Origin: Bacteroides sp.
GTDB lineage: Bacteria > Bacteroidota > Bacteroidia > Bacteroidales > Bacteroidaceae
Direction: 5' to 3'
Assembly: GCA_030151845.1 (NCBI GenBank)
Contig: JASLCM010000054.1
Location: 1 to 16,091, forward strand
DNA: 16,091 bases
Positions within the stretch are counted from its first letter, which is position 1. The number at the start of each line of letters is the position of its first letter. The position numbers were made by a program, and so were the translations under genes. The notes under the pieces were generated by a model that saw nothing but the letters and a program-made list of their open reading frames with translations, had not been told where the DNA came from and did not search any database. This document shows, in pieces, positions 7,621 through 15,036 of this stretch.

Positions 7621-8217
7621 ATGGATTATCTAAGTTTATTTGTAAAATCGATATTTGTTGAAAATATGATCTTCGCTTACTTCCTAGGTATGTGTTCATA
7701 CCTAGCTGTATCGAAGAACGTAAAAACAGCATTAGGACTTGGTGTTGCAGTTACTTTTGTGTTGGTTGTAACACTTCCAGTAAACTATCTGCTTGAAAAC
7801 TATGTTTTAAAGGCAGATGCACTTGTCGAAGGTGTAGACTTAAGTTTTTTAAGTTTTATTCTTTTCATCGCAGTGATAGCTGGTATGGTACAGTTGGTAG
7901 AGATGGTTGTAGAGCGATTTAGTCCATCGCTATATGCATCCTTGGGTATTTTCCTACCTCTGATTGCCGTGAACTGTGCAATTATGGGAGCCTCACTTTT
8001 TATGCAACAAAAAGAGTTTGTTAGTATAGGTGAAGCAACTGTATATGGTTTAGGTTCAGGTATTGGTTGGATTCTAGCTATTGTTGGGTTAGCAGCTATA
8101 CGTGAGAAAATGTCCTACTCAGATGTTCCTGCTCCATTAAGAGGACTAGGAATTACATTTATAATTGTAGGATTAATGGCTATGGCCTTTATGTGTTTCT
8201 CCGGATTAAATATATAA
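7621..8217 (+). CDS. nqrE: Na+-translocating NADH:quinone reductase subunit E
   Basis: Integral membrane partner of NqrD, homologous to RnfA, with about six helices. The cysteines expected to ligate the intramembrane iron-sulfur centre are Cys25 (FLGMCSYLAVSK) and Cys119 (IAVNCAIMGAS). The length of 198 equals Vibrio NqrE. Retention of both cysteine pairs, here and in NqrD, indicates an intact electron path. The start codon follows an A-rich leader with no Shine-Dalgarno sequence. nqrF begins 28 bases after the stop. Confidence 0.97.
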   Translation: MDYLSLFVKSIFVENMIFAYFLGMCSYLAVSKNVKTALGLGVAVTFVLVVTLPVNYLLENYVLKADALVEGVDLSFLSFILFIAVIAGMVQLVEMVVERFSPSLYASLGIFLPLIAVNCAIMGASLFMQQKEFVSIGEATVYGLGSGIGWILAIVGLAAIREKMSYSDVPAPLRGLGITFIIVGLMAMAFMCFSGLNI

Positions 8218-8245
8218 TTAGAAATAAAGAATAAAACATAATACA

Positions 8246-9499
8246 ATGACAGAAGCTTTACCTTTAATTCTAACGAGTATAGGAGTTTTCCTTGCTGTAA
8301 TCTTACTGCTCGTTATTATATTGCTTGTTGCAAAAAAATATTTATCACCATCGGGAGAAGTAACCATATTATTAAATGGTAAAAAGGAACTAAAGACAGA
8401 ACCAGGTGGTACAGTTTTAGGAACTTTGGCTGCTAATGATATTTTTCTATCTTCTGCATGTGGTGGAAAAGGATCTTGTGGCCAATGTACATGTCAAGTA
8501 ATAGAAGGAGGTGGTGAAATTCTACCTACTGAAAAAGTTCACTTTTCACGCAAGGAGCAAGCAGCTCACTGGCGTTTAGGATGTCAAGTGAAGGTGAAAG
8601 AAGACATGAAAGTTCAAATCGCCGAGTCTGTACTTGGTGTTAAGAAGTGGGAATGTGAAGTTATTTCAAACAAAAATGTTGCTACTTTTATCAAGGAATT
8701 TGTTGTAAGACTTCCTAAAGGTGAACACATGGACTTCGTTCCTGGTAGTTATGCACAAATTGATATCCCTAAGTTTGAACTCAATTACAAAGATTTTGCA
8801 ATTGAGGAAAACTTTCACTCCGATTGGGATAAGTTTAAAATGTGGGACTTGACTTGTAAGAACGACGAAGAGACTGTTCGTGCTTACTCTATGGCAAACT
8901 ACCCAGCAGAGGGAGACGTTATTACGTTAAACGTACGTATTGCAACTCCTCCTTTTGATCGCAAGAATGGTGGGTTTATGAAAGTAAATCCAGGGATTGC
9001 ATCATCTTATATATTCTCACTTAAGCCAGGTGATAAAGTAATGATGAGTGGCCCTTATGGTGATTTCCACCCAATCTTGGATACTAAAAACGAAATGTTG
9101 TATATTGGTGGAGGTGCTGGTATGGCTCCATTGCGTGCACACTTATTACATTTGCTTAAGACCTTGAAGATAACCGATCGTAAGATCTCTTATTGGTACG
9201 GTGCCCGCTCTAAAGCAGAAATTTTCTATGAAGAAGATTTCCGTCAGCTAGAGAAAGAATTCCCTAACTTCTCTTTCCATATAGCACTAAGTGCTCCACT
9301 TCCTGAAGATAACTGGGATGGTCCTGTTGGATTTATCCACAGTGTTATTTATGATGAATATTTGAAGAATCATGAAGAGCCAGAAGATATTGAATATTAC
9401 ATGTGTGGTCCAGGCCCAATGAGTAAAGCTGTAGAGAATATGCTTTATGATTTAGGCGTGCCTAGAGAAAACTTGTTATTTGATGATTTTGGTGGATAA
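8246..9499 (+). CDS. nqrF: Na+-translocating NADH:quinone reductase subunit F (NADH-oxidising, FAD and 2Fe-2S)
   Basis: Entry point for electrons: oxidises NADH at FAD and passes electrons to a 2Fe-2S cluster. Domains in order are an N-terminal membrane helix (about 7-29), a plant-type ferredoxin domain with cluster cysteines 72, 78, 81 and 113 (CGGKGSCGQC then LGC), an FAD-binding domain with RAYSMANYP (212-220), and an NADH-binding domain with GGGAGMAP (288-295) and CGPGPM (387-392). The C-terminus DDFGG is typical. The 417 residues compare with about 408 in Vibrio. As last gene of the operon it is followed, 29 bases after the stop, by a strong terminator. Confidence 0.97.
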   Translation: MTEALPLILTSIGVFLAVILLLVIILLVAKKYLSPSGEVTILLNGKKELKTEPGGTVLGTLAANDIFLSSACGGKGSCGQCTCQVIEGGGEILPTEKVHFSRKEQAAHWRLGCQVKVKEDMKVQIAESVLGVKKWECEVISNKNVATFIKEFVVRLPKGEHMDFVPGSYAQIDIPKFELNYKDFAIEENFHSDWDKFKMWDLTCKNDEETVRAYSMANYPAEGDVITLNVRIATPPFDRKNGGFMKVNPGIASSYIFSLKPGDKVMMSGPYGDFHPILDTKNEMLYIGGGAGMAPLRAHLLHLLKTLKITDRKISYWYGARSKAEIFYEEDFRQLEKEFPNFSFHIALSAPLPEDNWDGPVGFIHSVIYDEYLKNHEEPEDIEYYMCGPGPMSKAVENMLYDLGVPRENLLFDDFGG

Positions 9500-9528
9500 G
9501 AAGTTCATTCTTTTCAATTAAATCATAG

Positions 9529-9562
9529 AGGGGATAAGCATTGCTTATCCCCTTTCTTTTTG
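9529..9562 (+). terminator. Rho-independent terminator of the nqr operon
   Basis: A perfect 11-bp stem, AGGGGATAAGC (9529-9539) with GCTTATCCCCT (9543-9553) and loop ATT, is followed by TTCTTTTT. The T-tract merges with the -33 region of the next gene's promoter. Confidence 0.93.
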
Positions 9563-9587
9563 TTACCAAAGGTTGTTTGTATCTTTG
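9559..9587 (+). promoter_or_regulatory. Promoter of the DEAD-box helicase gene, overlapping the nqr terminator
   Basis: TATCTTTG (9580-9587) is an exact -7 box. TTTG at 9559-9562, 17 bases upstream and within the terminator T-tract, can serve as -33, slightly tighter than the usual 19-21. Initiation would be expected around 9592-9595, on or next to the ATG at 9594, so the message would be leaderless or nearly so. Confidence 0.6.
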
Positions 9588-9593
9588 TATAAG

Positions 9594-10919
9594 ATGAATA
9601 TAGAAAATAAAATAGCAGAGAATCTAAAAAAGCTAGGTATTGAAGAACTTAATGCTCTTCAGGGTAAGGCTTTGAAATACAGTGGAGTACCAGGCAACTT
9701 TGTTTTGTTATCGCCAACTGGAACAGGAAAAACTTTAGCCTACCTGCTTCCCTTGTTAGAGGAATTAGCATCGGATAGTAAGCTGCCAGGCAAGAAGCTT
9801 GTATTGGTACCCGCTCGTGAGCTGGCAATTCAAGTGAATGAAGTTCTAAGAGAGCTCCTTGATCGACCCCTATCCTTAGCTGTATATGGTGGACACTCTT
9901 TAGATAAAGAGATAAACCAATTGAGAGAGAATTGGAGTAAAGTTATAATAGGAACACCTGGTAGGATATTAGATCATATTGGGAGAGAAACTATAAAACC
10001 AATAGAGTTTGATACCTTAATCATTGATGAGTTTGATAAAGCTTTAGAGTTTGGTTTTCAGGAGGAGATGCAGCAAATAATAGACTCCTTCCATGGGTTA
10101 AAGAAGAGAGTGCTACTATCGGCTACAGATGCAGATGAGATACCAGTATTTGTAGGTGCAGAGGATGTTGTGCGTATTGATATGTTAGCAAAATACAGCG
10201 TAGCAGATAGATTGTATATTGAACAAGTGAACTCTCCAGACAAAGATAAGATACAAACTCTTCATAATTTACTGGTAGAGCTTGGTAGTAGACAAGCGAT
10301 AGTGTTTTGTAACCACAGAGAGTCGGTAGACCGAGTGGCTAACCTATTATCCAAAAAACATACCATTGTGGGGTTTCATGGAGGTATGGAGCAGGATATG
10401 CGCGAAAGAGCATTGTTCAAATTTAAGAATAAATGTGCATCAACACTTGTTGCAACAGACTTAGCTGGAAGAGGCTTAGATATTCCTGAAGTAGAACAAG
10501 TGATTCATTACCACCTGCCCATCAACGAGGAAACTTTTACGCATCGTAACGGGCGTACAGCTCGTTGGGATAGAGTAGGTAAGGTCTCCTTAATAGTTTC
10601 TCAAGGAGAGGAGTTGCCATCTTATGTTCAGCTTTCCAATCTTCCTAGAGAAATAGCAGATATGGAAATGAGGTCCATCGATACACAATGGGAGTGTATG
10701 TATCTAGGAAAAGGAAAAAGAGACAAAATCTCTAAATTTGATGTTGTTGGCTTTCTATATAAGCAAGGAAAACTGCAAAAAGAAGAGTTAGGTAGTATTG
10801 AGGTCTTTACAGATTTCACCCTTTTTATTGTAAGGAAGAATAAGGTTAAGTCATTAATAAACAATACGAAAGGGTGTAAAATTAAAGGTCAGAAAACTGT
10901 AATAGAAGTAGCCTATTGA
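9594..10919 (+). CDS. DEAD-box ATP-dependent RNA helicase with DbpA-like C-terminal RNA-binding domain
   Basis: RNA helicase, probably acting in ribosome assembly or RNA remodelling. From the ATG at 9594 (441 residues), helicase motifs run in order: motif I PTGTGKT (41-47), Ia PARELAIQ (73-80), Ib TPGR (121-124), motif II DEFD (145-148), motif III SAT (176-178), motif V ATDLAGRGLD (287-296) and motif VI HRNGRTAR (317-324). The tail (about 372-441, FDVVGFLYKQGKL then CKIKGQKTVIEVAY) resembles the DbpA-type RNA-binding domain that recognises 23S rRNA hairpin 92 in E. coli DbpA. Motif II is DEFD rather than DEAD, and motif VI has TAR where GR is more usual. An upstream in-frame TTG at 9573 would read through the -7 box, so the ATG is preferred. 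No cold-shock-type extension is seen. Confidence 0.88.
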   Translation: MNIENKIAENLKKLGIEELNALQGKALKYSGVPGNFVLLSPTGTGKTLAYLLPLLEELASDSKLPGKKLVLVPARELAIQVNEVLRELLDRPLSLAVYGGHSLDKEINQLRENWSKVIIGTPGRILDHIGRETIKPIEFDTLIIDEFDKALEFGFQEEMQQIIDSFHGLKKRVLLSATDADEIPVFVGAEDVVRIDMLAKYSVADRLYIEQVNSPDKDKIQTLHNLLVELGSRQAIVFCNHRESVDRVANLLSKKHTIVGFHGGMEQDMRERALFKFKNKCASTLVATDLAGRGLDIPEVEQVIHYHLPINEETFTHRNGRTARWDRVGKVSLIVSQGEELPSYVQLSNLPREIADMEMRSIDTQWECMYLGKGKRDKISKFDVVGFLYKQGKLQKEELGSIEVFTDFTLFIVRKNKVKSLINNTKGCKIKGQKTVIEVAY

Positions 10920-10954
10920 ATATTTATTTGTTTTTTATGACTTTAAGTAATAAA

Positions 10955-11049
10955 ATGTTATCTGATCTAGGATTTTACCTAATAAAATAACATATAAACT
11001 TTTGTTATCGCAAGATTATATATGTAATTTTGCAGTTTCTATAACAAAA
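10955..11049. promoter_or_regulatory. Cluster of four TGTTAT half-sites around the serC promoter
   Basis: TGTTAT occurs at 10956-10961 (+), 10987-10992 (-), 11003-11008 (+) and 11041-11046 (-). The first pair extends to a 7-bp inverted repeat (ATGTTAT/ATAACAT), the second to a 9-bp one (TTTTGTTAT/ATAACAAAA, 11000-11008 and 11041-11049). The third copy overlaps the -33 element and the fourth lies just after the expected start of transcription. This is inferred to be a possible operator array; no regulator is identified, and AT-rich DNA raises the chance background. Confidence 0.35.
11001..11032 (+). promoter_or_regulatory. Promoter of serC-serA
   Basis: TTTG (11001-11004), exactly 20 bases, then TAATTTTG (11025-11032): one of the best Bacteroidetes promoter matches in the window. 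Initiation near 11038 would give a leader of about 44 bases. Confidence 0.8.
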
Positions 11050-11081
11050 ACACAATTCGTTGTTTTACTAAGAATTTTAAA

Positions 11082-12149
11082 ATGAAAAAGCACAATTTTA
11101 ATGCTGGTCCTTCCATTTTACCCAACGAGGTTATTCAAGAAACTGCCAAAGCCATAATCGACTTTAATGGTTCTGGACTATCTTTGTTGGAAGTCAGTCA
11201 TCGTGCGAAGGAATTTCAAGCTGTTATCGATGAAGCTATAGCACTTTTCAAAGAGTTATTAAACATACCAGAGGAATACGCAGTCTTATTCTTAGGTGGT
11301 GGTGCTAGTATGGAGTTTTGTCGAGTTCCTTATAACTTTTTAAATAAGAAAGCAGCCTATTTAAACACTGGTACTTGGGCAAATAAGGCCCTTAAAGAGG
11401 CTCGGAATTTTGGTGAAGTAGTTGAGGTTGCCTCATCTGCTGCAGAAAACTATAACCATATTCCAAAAGGATTTAAAGTACCTACCGATGCAGATTATCT
11501 TCACATTACAACCAATAACACCATTTATGGTACACAGCTACAGGAAGAGATTAATTCTCCCATTCCTTTGGTTGCAGATATGTCTTCAGACATCTTTTCA
11601 AGACCAGTAGATGTTTCTAAGTACATCTGTATTTATGGTGGTGCACAAAAGAACTTAGCTCCTTCAGGAGTTACCTTTATTGTCGTACGAAAAGATGCCT
11701 TAGGAAAGGTAAATCGCACTATTCCAACCATCTTAGACTATCAAACGCACGTAGAGAAAGAGTCTATGTTTAATACTCCTCCCGTGCTACCTATTTTTTC
11801 AGCTCTCCAAACCTTAAAATGGATCAAAAAGGCTGGTGGTGTAGAGGCTATGAAGAAGCGTGCACAAGAACGTGCTAATCTTTTATACGGAGAAATAGAT
11901 CGAAATAAACTTTTCGTAGGAACAGCCAAAAAAGAAGATCGCTCTAAGATGAATATCTGTTTTATAATGGCACCAGAATACAAGGAATTGGAAAAAAGCT
12001 TTTTAGACTTTGCCGAGCAGAGAGGTGTTGTAGGTATTAAAGGACATCGGTCAGTTGGCGGTTTTAGAGCATCATGTTATAATGCTATGCCTTTAGAAAG
12101 TGTACAAGTATTAGTAGACTGTATGCAAGAATTTGAGGCTATTCATTAA
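11082..12149 (+). CDS. serC: Phosphoserine aminotransferase
   Basis: PLP enzyme converting 3-phosphohydroxypyruvate and glutamate to 3-phosphoserine (second step of serine synthesis; the family also acts on the corresponding intermediate of pyridoxal phosphate synthesis). The start NFNAGPSILP is the family signature, GGGAS (72-76) helps bind PLP phosphate, and the Schiff-base lysine is Lys190 in GGAQKN. NTPP (231-234) and the C-terminal GIKGHRSVGGFRAS segment, which binds the substrate phosphate, are intact. The length of 355 is normal (about 360). It is first of a two-gene unit with serA, 44 bases upstream of it. Cytosolic, no signal peptide. Confidence 0.96.
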   Translation: MKKHNFNAGPSILPNEVIQETAKAIIDFNGSGLSLLEVSHRAKEFQAVIDEAIALFKELLNIPEEYAVLFLGGGASMEFCRVPYNFLNKKAAYLNTGTWANKALKEARNFGEVVEVASSAAENYNHIPKGFKVPTDADYLHITTNNTIYGTQLQEEINSPIPLVADMSSDIFSRPVDVSKYICIYGGAQKNLAPSGVTFIVVRKDALGKVNRTIPTILDYQTHVEKESMFNTPPVLPIFSALQTLKWIKKAGGVEAMKKRAQERANLLYGEIDRNKLFVGTAKKEDRSKMNICFIMAPEYKELEKSFLDFAEQRGVVGIKGHRSVGGFRASCYNAMPLESVQVLVDCMQEFEAIH

Positions 12150-12193
12150 GATATAGTCTTTTTTGCTAGTATTGTTTTGAAAAAAATAGATCA

Positions 12194-13108
12194 ATGAAAG
12201 TTTTAATTGCGACAGAAAAACCATTTGCACCTGCTGCTGTTGAAGGCATTAAAAATGAAATTCAAGGTGCAGGATATGAGTTTGTTCTATTGAGTAAATA
12301 TAAAGAAAAAAAAGAGTTGATAGCTGCAGTTTGTGATGTTGATGCATTAATTATCCGTAGTGATCAAATAGATGCAGAGGTTATCAATGCAGCAACTAAT
12401 CTTAAAATTATAGTTCGAGCAGGTGCAGGATATGACAACGTAGACCTAAAAGAGGCAACCAAACGTAACATCTGTGTAATGAATACGCCAGGACAAAATG
12501 CAAATGCGGTGGCCGAACTCGTTTTTGGCATGATGATAATGGCTGCACGTAATCAATTCAATGGCGCCTCCGGTAGTGAGTTAAAAGGAAAGAAGCTTGG
12601 AATTCATGCCTATGGAAATGTAGGAAGAAATGTTGCTCGGATAGCTAGAGGTATGGGGATGGACATCTATGCGTATGATGCATACTGTCCTCAGGTGATA
12701 CAAGCAGATGGGCTTCATCTCGTAAAAAGCGTAGAAGAACTATACGAGTTAAGCGATATCGTGTCACTGCATCTTCCTTTAACGAAAGAAACAATTCAAT
12801 CAATCAATAAAGATTTACTCATGCGATTGGGTGAGAATGGTATACTTATAAATACGGCACGCAAAGAAGTTGTAGACGAGTCTGCACTTTTTGAGTACAT
12901 GTCTATAACTTCCAACTTCAAATACTTTACAGATATTATGCCAGATAACCATTTGAAGTTTGTAGAAAGTTTTTCCTCTAGATATTTCTCAACACCTAAG
13001 AAAATGGGAGCTCAGACTACAGAGGCAAACATAAATGCAGGTATTGCTGCAGCCAAAGAGATTGTAGGCTATTTGAGAGATGGTGTAGATACCTTTAAGG
13101 TAAACTAA
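12194..13108 (+). CDS. serA: D-3-phosphoglycerate dehydrogenase, short form without ACT domain
   Basis: Probably the NAD-dependent enzyme oxidising 3-phosphoglycerate to 3-phosphohydroxypyruvate, the substrate of the adjacent SerC. The D-2-hydroxyacid dehydrogenase fold is clear: substrate loop RAGAGYDN (75-82), nucleotide-binding AYGNVG (139-144) and NTARKEVVDE with catalytic-type Arg223. At 304 residues it lacks the C-terminal ACT domain that gives serine feedback in E. coli SerA (about 410). Key positions differ from the textbook enzyme: the first glycine of GxGxxG is alanine, the TPH histidine is lysine (TPKKMGAQ, 267-274), and no glutamate aligns with the catalytic Glu. The context with serC is the main argument for function; another 2-hydroxyacid dehydrogenase activity is possible. 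No convincing terminator follows. Confidence 0.85.
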   Translation: MKVLIATEKPFAPAAVEGIKNEIQGAGYEFVLLSKYKEKKELIAAVCDVDALIIRSDQIDAEVINAATNLKIIVRAGAGYDNVDLKEATKRNICVMNTPGQNANAVAELVFGMMIMAARNQFNGASGSELKGKKLGIHAYGNVGRNVARIARGMGMDIYAYDAYCPQVIQADGLHLVKSVEELYELSDIVSLHLPLTKETIQSINKDLLMRLGENGILINTARKEVVDESALFEYMSITSNFKYFTDIMPDNHLKFVESFSSRYFSTPKKMGAQTTEANINAGIAAAKEIVGYLRDGVDTFKVN

Positions 13109-13206
13109 TCTTTTTTTGATGTGCGTGGGTTATTTGTAATAAATATAAACAATAGCTAACTCTCTCTTGTTATACACTTATTGAATAAATAAGATTACTA
13201 AAGAAT

Positions 13207-14595
13207 ATGATTAAATTAACAAACGAATTAGATAAAAAGGCAAACATAGTATTTGTTCTTCCCGAAACAGGAGAACTCTCGCATCTTCCTAGCGAATATG
13301 AAGATTTTGTAGCTCACTTTATCAAGTCAGACTCTAAGGAAGATTTTATGAAGCTGGGAAAACAATGCGTATTTTTTGTAAAGTCAACTACCGACTTAGA
13401 GAAAATGCGTCTTGCGGGATATAATGTACGCAAGCAGTTGGGGCGGACAGAGACTGCACTAACCGTTGTTGGTAAAGGAGATGCATCACTAGCATTGACC
13501 GAAGGAATTATGTTGTCTAACTATCAATTCTTAAAGTACTTCAAAGACAAAGATGAAAAAGCATATCATTTGAGAGAGATCTCACTTTTGTCTGATGTTG
13601 ATAGTACGCAAGTAGAACAGTTGAATAATACCAGCAAGGCAGTTTTCTGGGCTAGAAACATGGTGAATGAGCCAGTTTGTTACCTGTCGGCCGAACAGTT
13701 AGCCAAAGAGGCGCAACGTTTGGGTGAAGAGGCTAATTTTTCTGTGAAAGTTCTAAATAAGCAAGAGATAGAGAAGCTAGGTATGGGTGGACTACTAGCT
13801 GTGAACAAAGGCTCTATTGATCCTCCTACTTTTACTATATTAGAATATAAACCCAGTAACCCAGTCAATAAGAAACCTGTAGCCTTAGTAGGTAAGGGAA
13901 TTGTTTTTGATACAGGAGGTTTGAGTTTAAAGCCAACAGCTGGTTCGATGGACTCAATGAAGAGTGATATGGGAGGTGCTGCCTGCATGATTGGAACAAT
14001 CTATGCTGCTGCATTGAATAAGTTAAATGTGCATTTAGTTGGACTGATTCCTGCAACCGATAATAGACCAGGACAACATGCATATACTCCAGGTGATATT
14101 ATAACAATGCATGACGGTACAACGGTAGAAGTGTTAAATACCGATGCAGAAGGTCGTATGATATTGGCAGATGCTATTTCTTATGCTAATCAATATGAAC
14201 CAGAACTAATTATAGATGCAGCTACCTTAACAGGAGCCGCACTGGTTGTAGCTGGAGATAAAGCATCTTGTGTAATGGGTAATGCGAATCAGGCGGTTTT
14301 AGACAAACTGATACAAGCTGGTTTTGCTGTGCATGAAAGATTAGTTCAACTTCCATTTTGGGAGGATTATAAAGAACAGCTAAAATCTACCGTAGCCGAT
14401 ATGAAGAATATAGGAGGTAGAAATGCAGGAACTATTACCGCAGGTAAATTCCTAGAGCATTTTGCAAAACATCCTTATATTCATATCGATATAGCAGGCC
14501 CTGCATTTACAGAAGAGCAACAAAATTACAAAGGAATAGGGGGTACAGGTACAGGTATCCGTACACTAGTTAATTTCTTTGCTAACTACAAATAA
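13207..14595 (+). CDS. M17 family leucyl aminopeptidase
   Basis: Cytosolic dinuclear metallo-aminopeptidase that removes N-terminal residues from peptides; M17 enzymes are normally hexamers. The variable N-terminal domain (about 1-140) is followed by the catalytic domain. Metal and catalytic residues predicted by comparison with bovine LAP are Lys230, Asp235 (GIVFDTGGLSLKP), Lys242, Asp254 (KSDMGGAA), Asp313, Glu315 and Arg317, the last three in the signature NTDAEGRM (311-318). At 462 residues it is a little shorter than E. coli PepA (503), mostly in the N-terminal part, and no DNA-binding role should be assumed. It begins 98 bases after serA; that gap contains one TGTTAT (13168-13173) but no clear promoter, so co-transcription with serCA is possible. 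A terminator follows. Confidence 0.93.
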   Translation: MIKLTNELDKKANIVFVLPETGELSHLPSEYEDFVAHFIKSDSKEDFMKLGKQCVFFVKSTTDLEKMRLAGYNVRKQLGRTETALTVVGKGDASLALTEGIMLSNYQFLKYFKDKDEKAYHLREISLLSDVDSTQVEQLNNTSKAVFWARNMVNEPVCYLSAEQLAKEAQRLGEEANFSVKVLNKQEIEKLGMGGLLAVNKGSIDPPTFTILEYKPSNPVNKKPVALVGKGIVFDTGGLSLKPTAGSMDSMKSDMGGAACMIGTIYAAALNKLNVHLVGLIPATDNRPGQHAYTPGDIITMHDGTTVEVLNTDAEGRMILADAISYANQYEPELIIDAATLTGAALVVAGDKASCVMGNANQAVLDKLIQAGFAVHERLVQLPFWEDYKEQLKSTVADMKNIGGRNAGTITAGKFLEHFAKHPYIHIDIAGPAFTEEQQNYKGIGGTGTGIRTLVNFFANYK

Positions 14596-14619
14596 GATTT
14601 AAATTATTCCATAAAAGAG

Positions 14620-14657
14620 AGGAACTGTGTGCAAAAGCGTGCCATAGTTCCTTTTTT
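14620..14657 (+). terminator. Rho-independent terminator after the aminopeptidase gene
   Basis: AGGAACTGTG (14620-14629) pairs with CATAGTTCCT (14643-14652), one G-U pair, with a small inner GC pairing in the loop, followed by a run of T residues. Confidence 0.85.
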
Positions 14658-14678
14658 ATTAACATTAAAATTATAACT

Positions 14679-14987
14679 ATGATTTTATCGAATAAATATC
14701 CCGATCATGTTGGACTATTGGGTGAGCTTTTGAGTTTTTATCGAAATGGAAACGATATTGAGTTGCTTGATGTTTCTGCTGAGAAAGGAGATGATTTTAC
14801 ATCCTATCTGTTTACAGTAGTTCTTGCAATCAATGGAGAGAAAGTCAACCTTACACTTAAAAATAAAGAGGAAGAACTCTACGACTCATATACGGTAGGT
14901 ATGCGTAAGGAGGCAGAGGAACAGATCTTATCCTTGGTATTATCGGATGAAAAAATGATACGTATTATTGATAAACATGTAGAGTAA
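14679..14987 (+). CDS. Small conserved-looking hypothetical protein, 102 residues
   Basis: I do not recognise this protein. It is soluble, highly charged, and has no signal peptide, membrane segment or cysteine. Visible pattern: a helical N-terminal part (HVGLLGELLSFYR), an alternating hydrophobic stretch that looks like two beta strands around NGEK (residues about 41-60), then an acidic helix-rich C-terminus ending IIDKHVE. Codon use and composition resemble the neighbours, and it is neatly framed by the aminopeptidase terminator upstream and a bidirectional terminator downstream, which supports a real, separately transcribed gene. The ATG at 14679 follows an A/T-rich leader with no Shine-Dalgarno sequence and no exact TAnnTTTG box. 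Confidence 0.7.
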   Translation: MILSNKYPDHVGLLGELLSFYRNGNDIELLDVSAEKGDDFTSYLFTVVLAINGEKVNLTLKNKEEELYDSYTVGMRKEAEEQILSLVLSDEKMIRIIDKHVE

Positions 14988-15005
14988 ATCGATCGATGAT
15001 TTACT

Positions 15006-15036
15006 AAAAAAGAGAGGATATTTCCTCTCTTTTTTT
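15006..15036. terminator. Bidirectional terminator between convergent genes
   Basis: AAAAAAGAGAGGA (15006-15018) pairs with TCCTCTCTTTTTT (15023-15035), giving an A-tract on one side and a T-tract on the other. It can therefore stop transcription from both the small gene at left and the UPF0489 gene at right; its right arm reaches into the latter's stop codon (15035-15037). Confidence 0.9.

Noticed and set aside
3669..9499. Rnf complex instead of Nqr
   Set aside because: Gene order A-F, NqrA without 4Fe-4S cysteine clusters and an NqrF with ferredoxin, FAD and NADH domains identify Na+-NQR; RnfB and RnfC hallmarks are absent.
9573..9593. TTG start extending the helicase by seven residues
   Set aside because: It would require translating through the exact -7 promoter box; the added residues match nothing in the family and the ATG at 9594 precedes the Q-motif region normally.
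13090..13118. Possible serA terminator (TACC/GGTA followed later by T7)
   Set aside because: The stem is only 4-5 bp, overlaps the end of the coding region and is separated from the T run by several bases.
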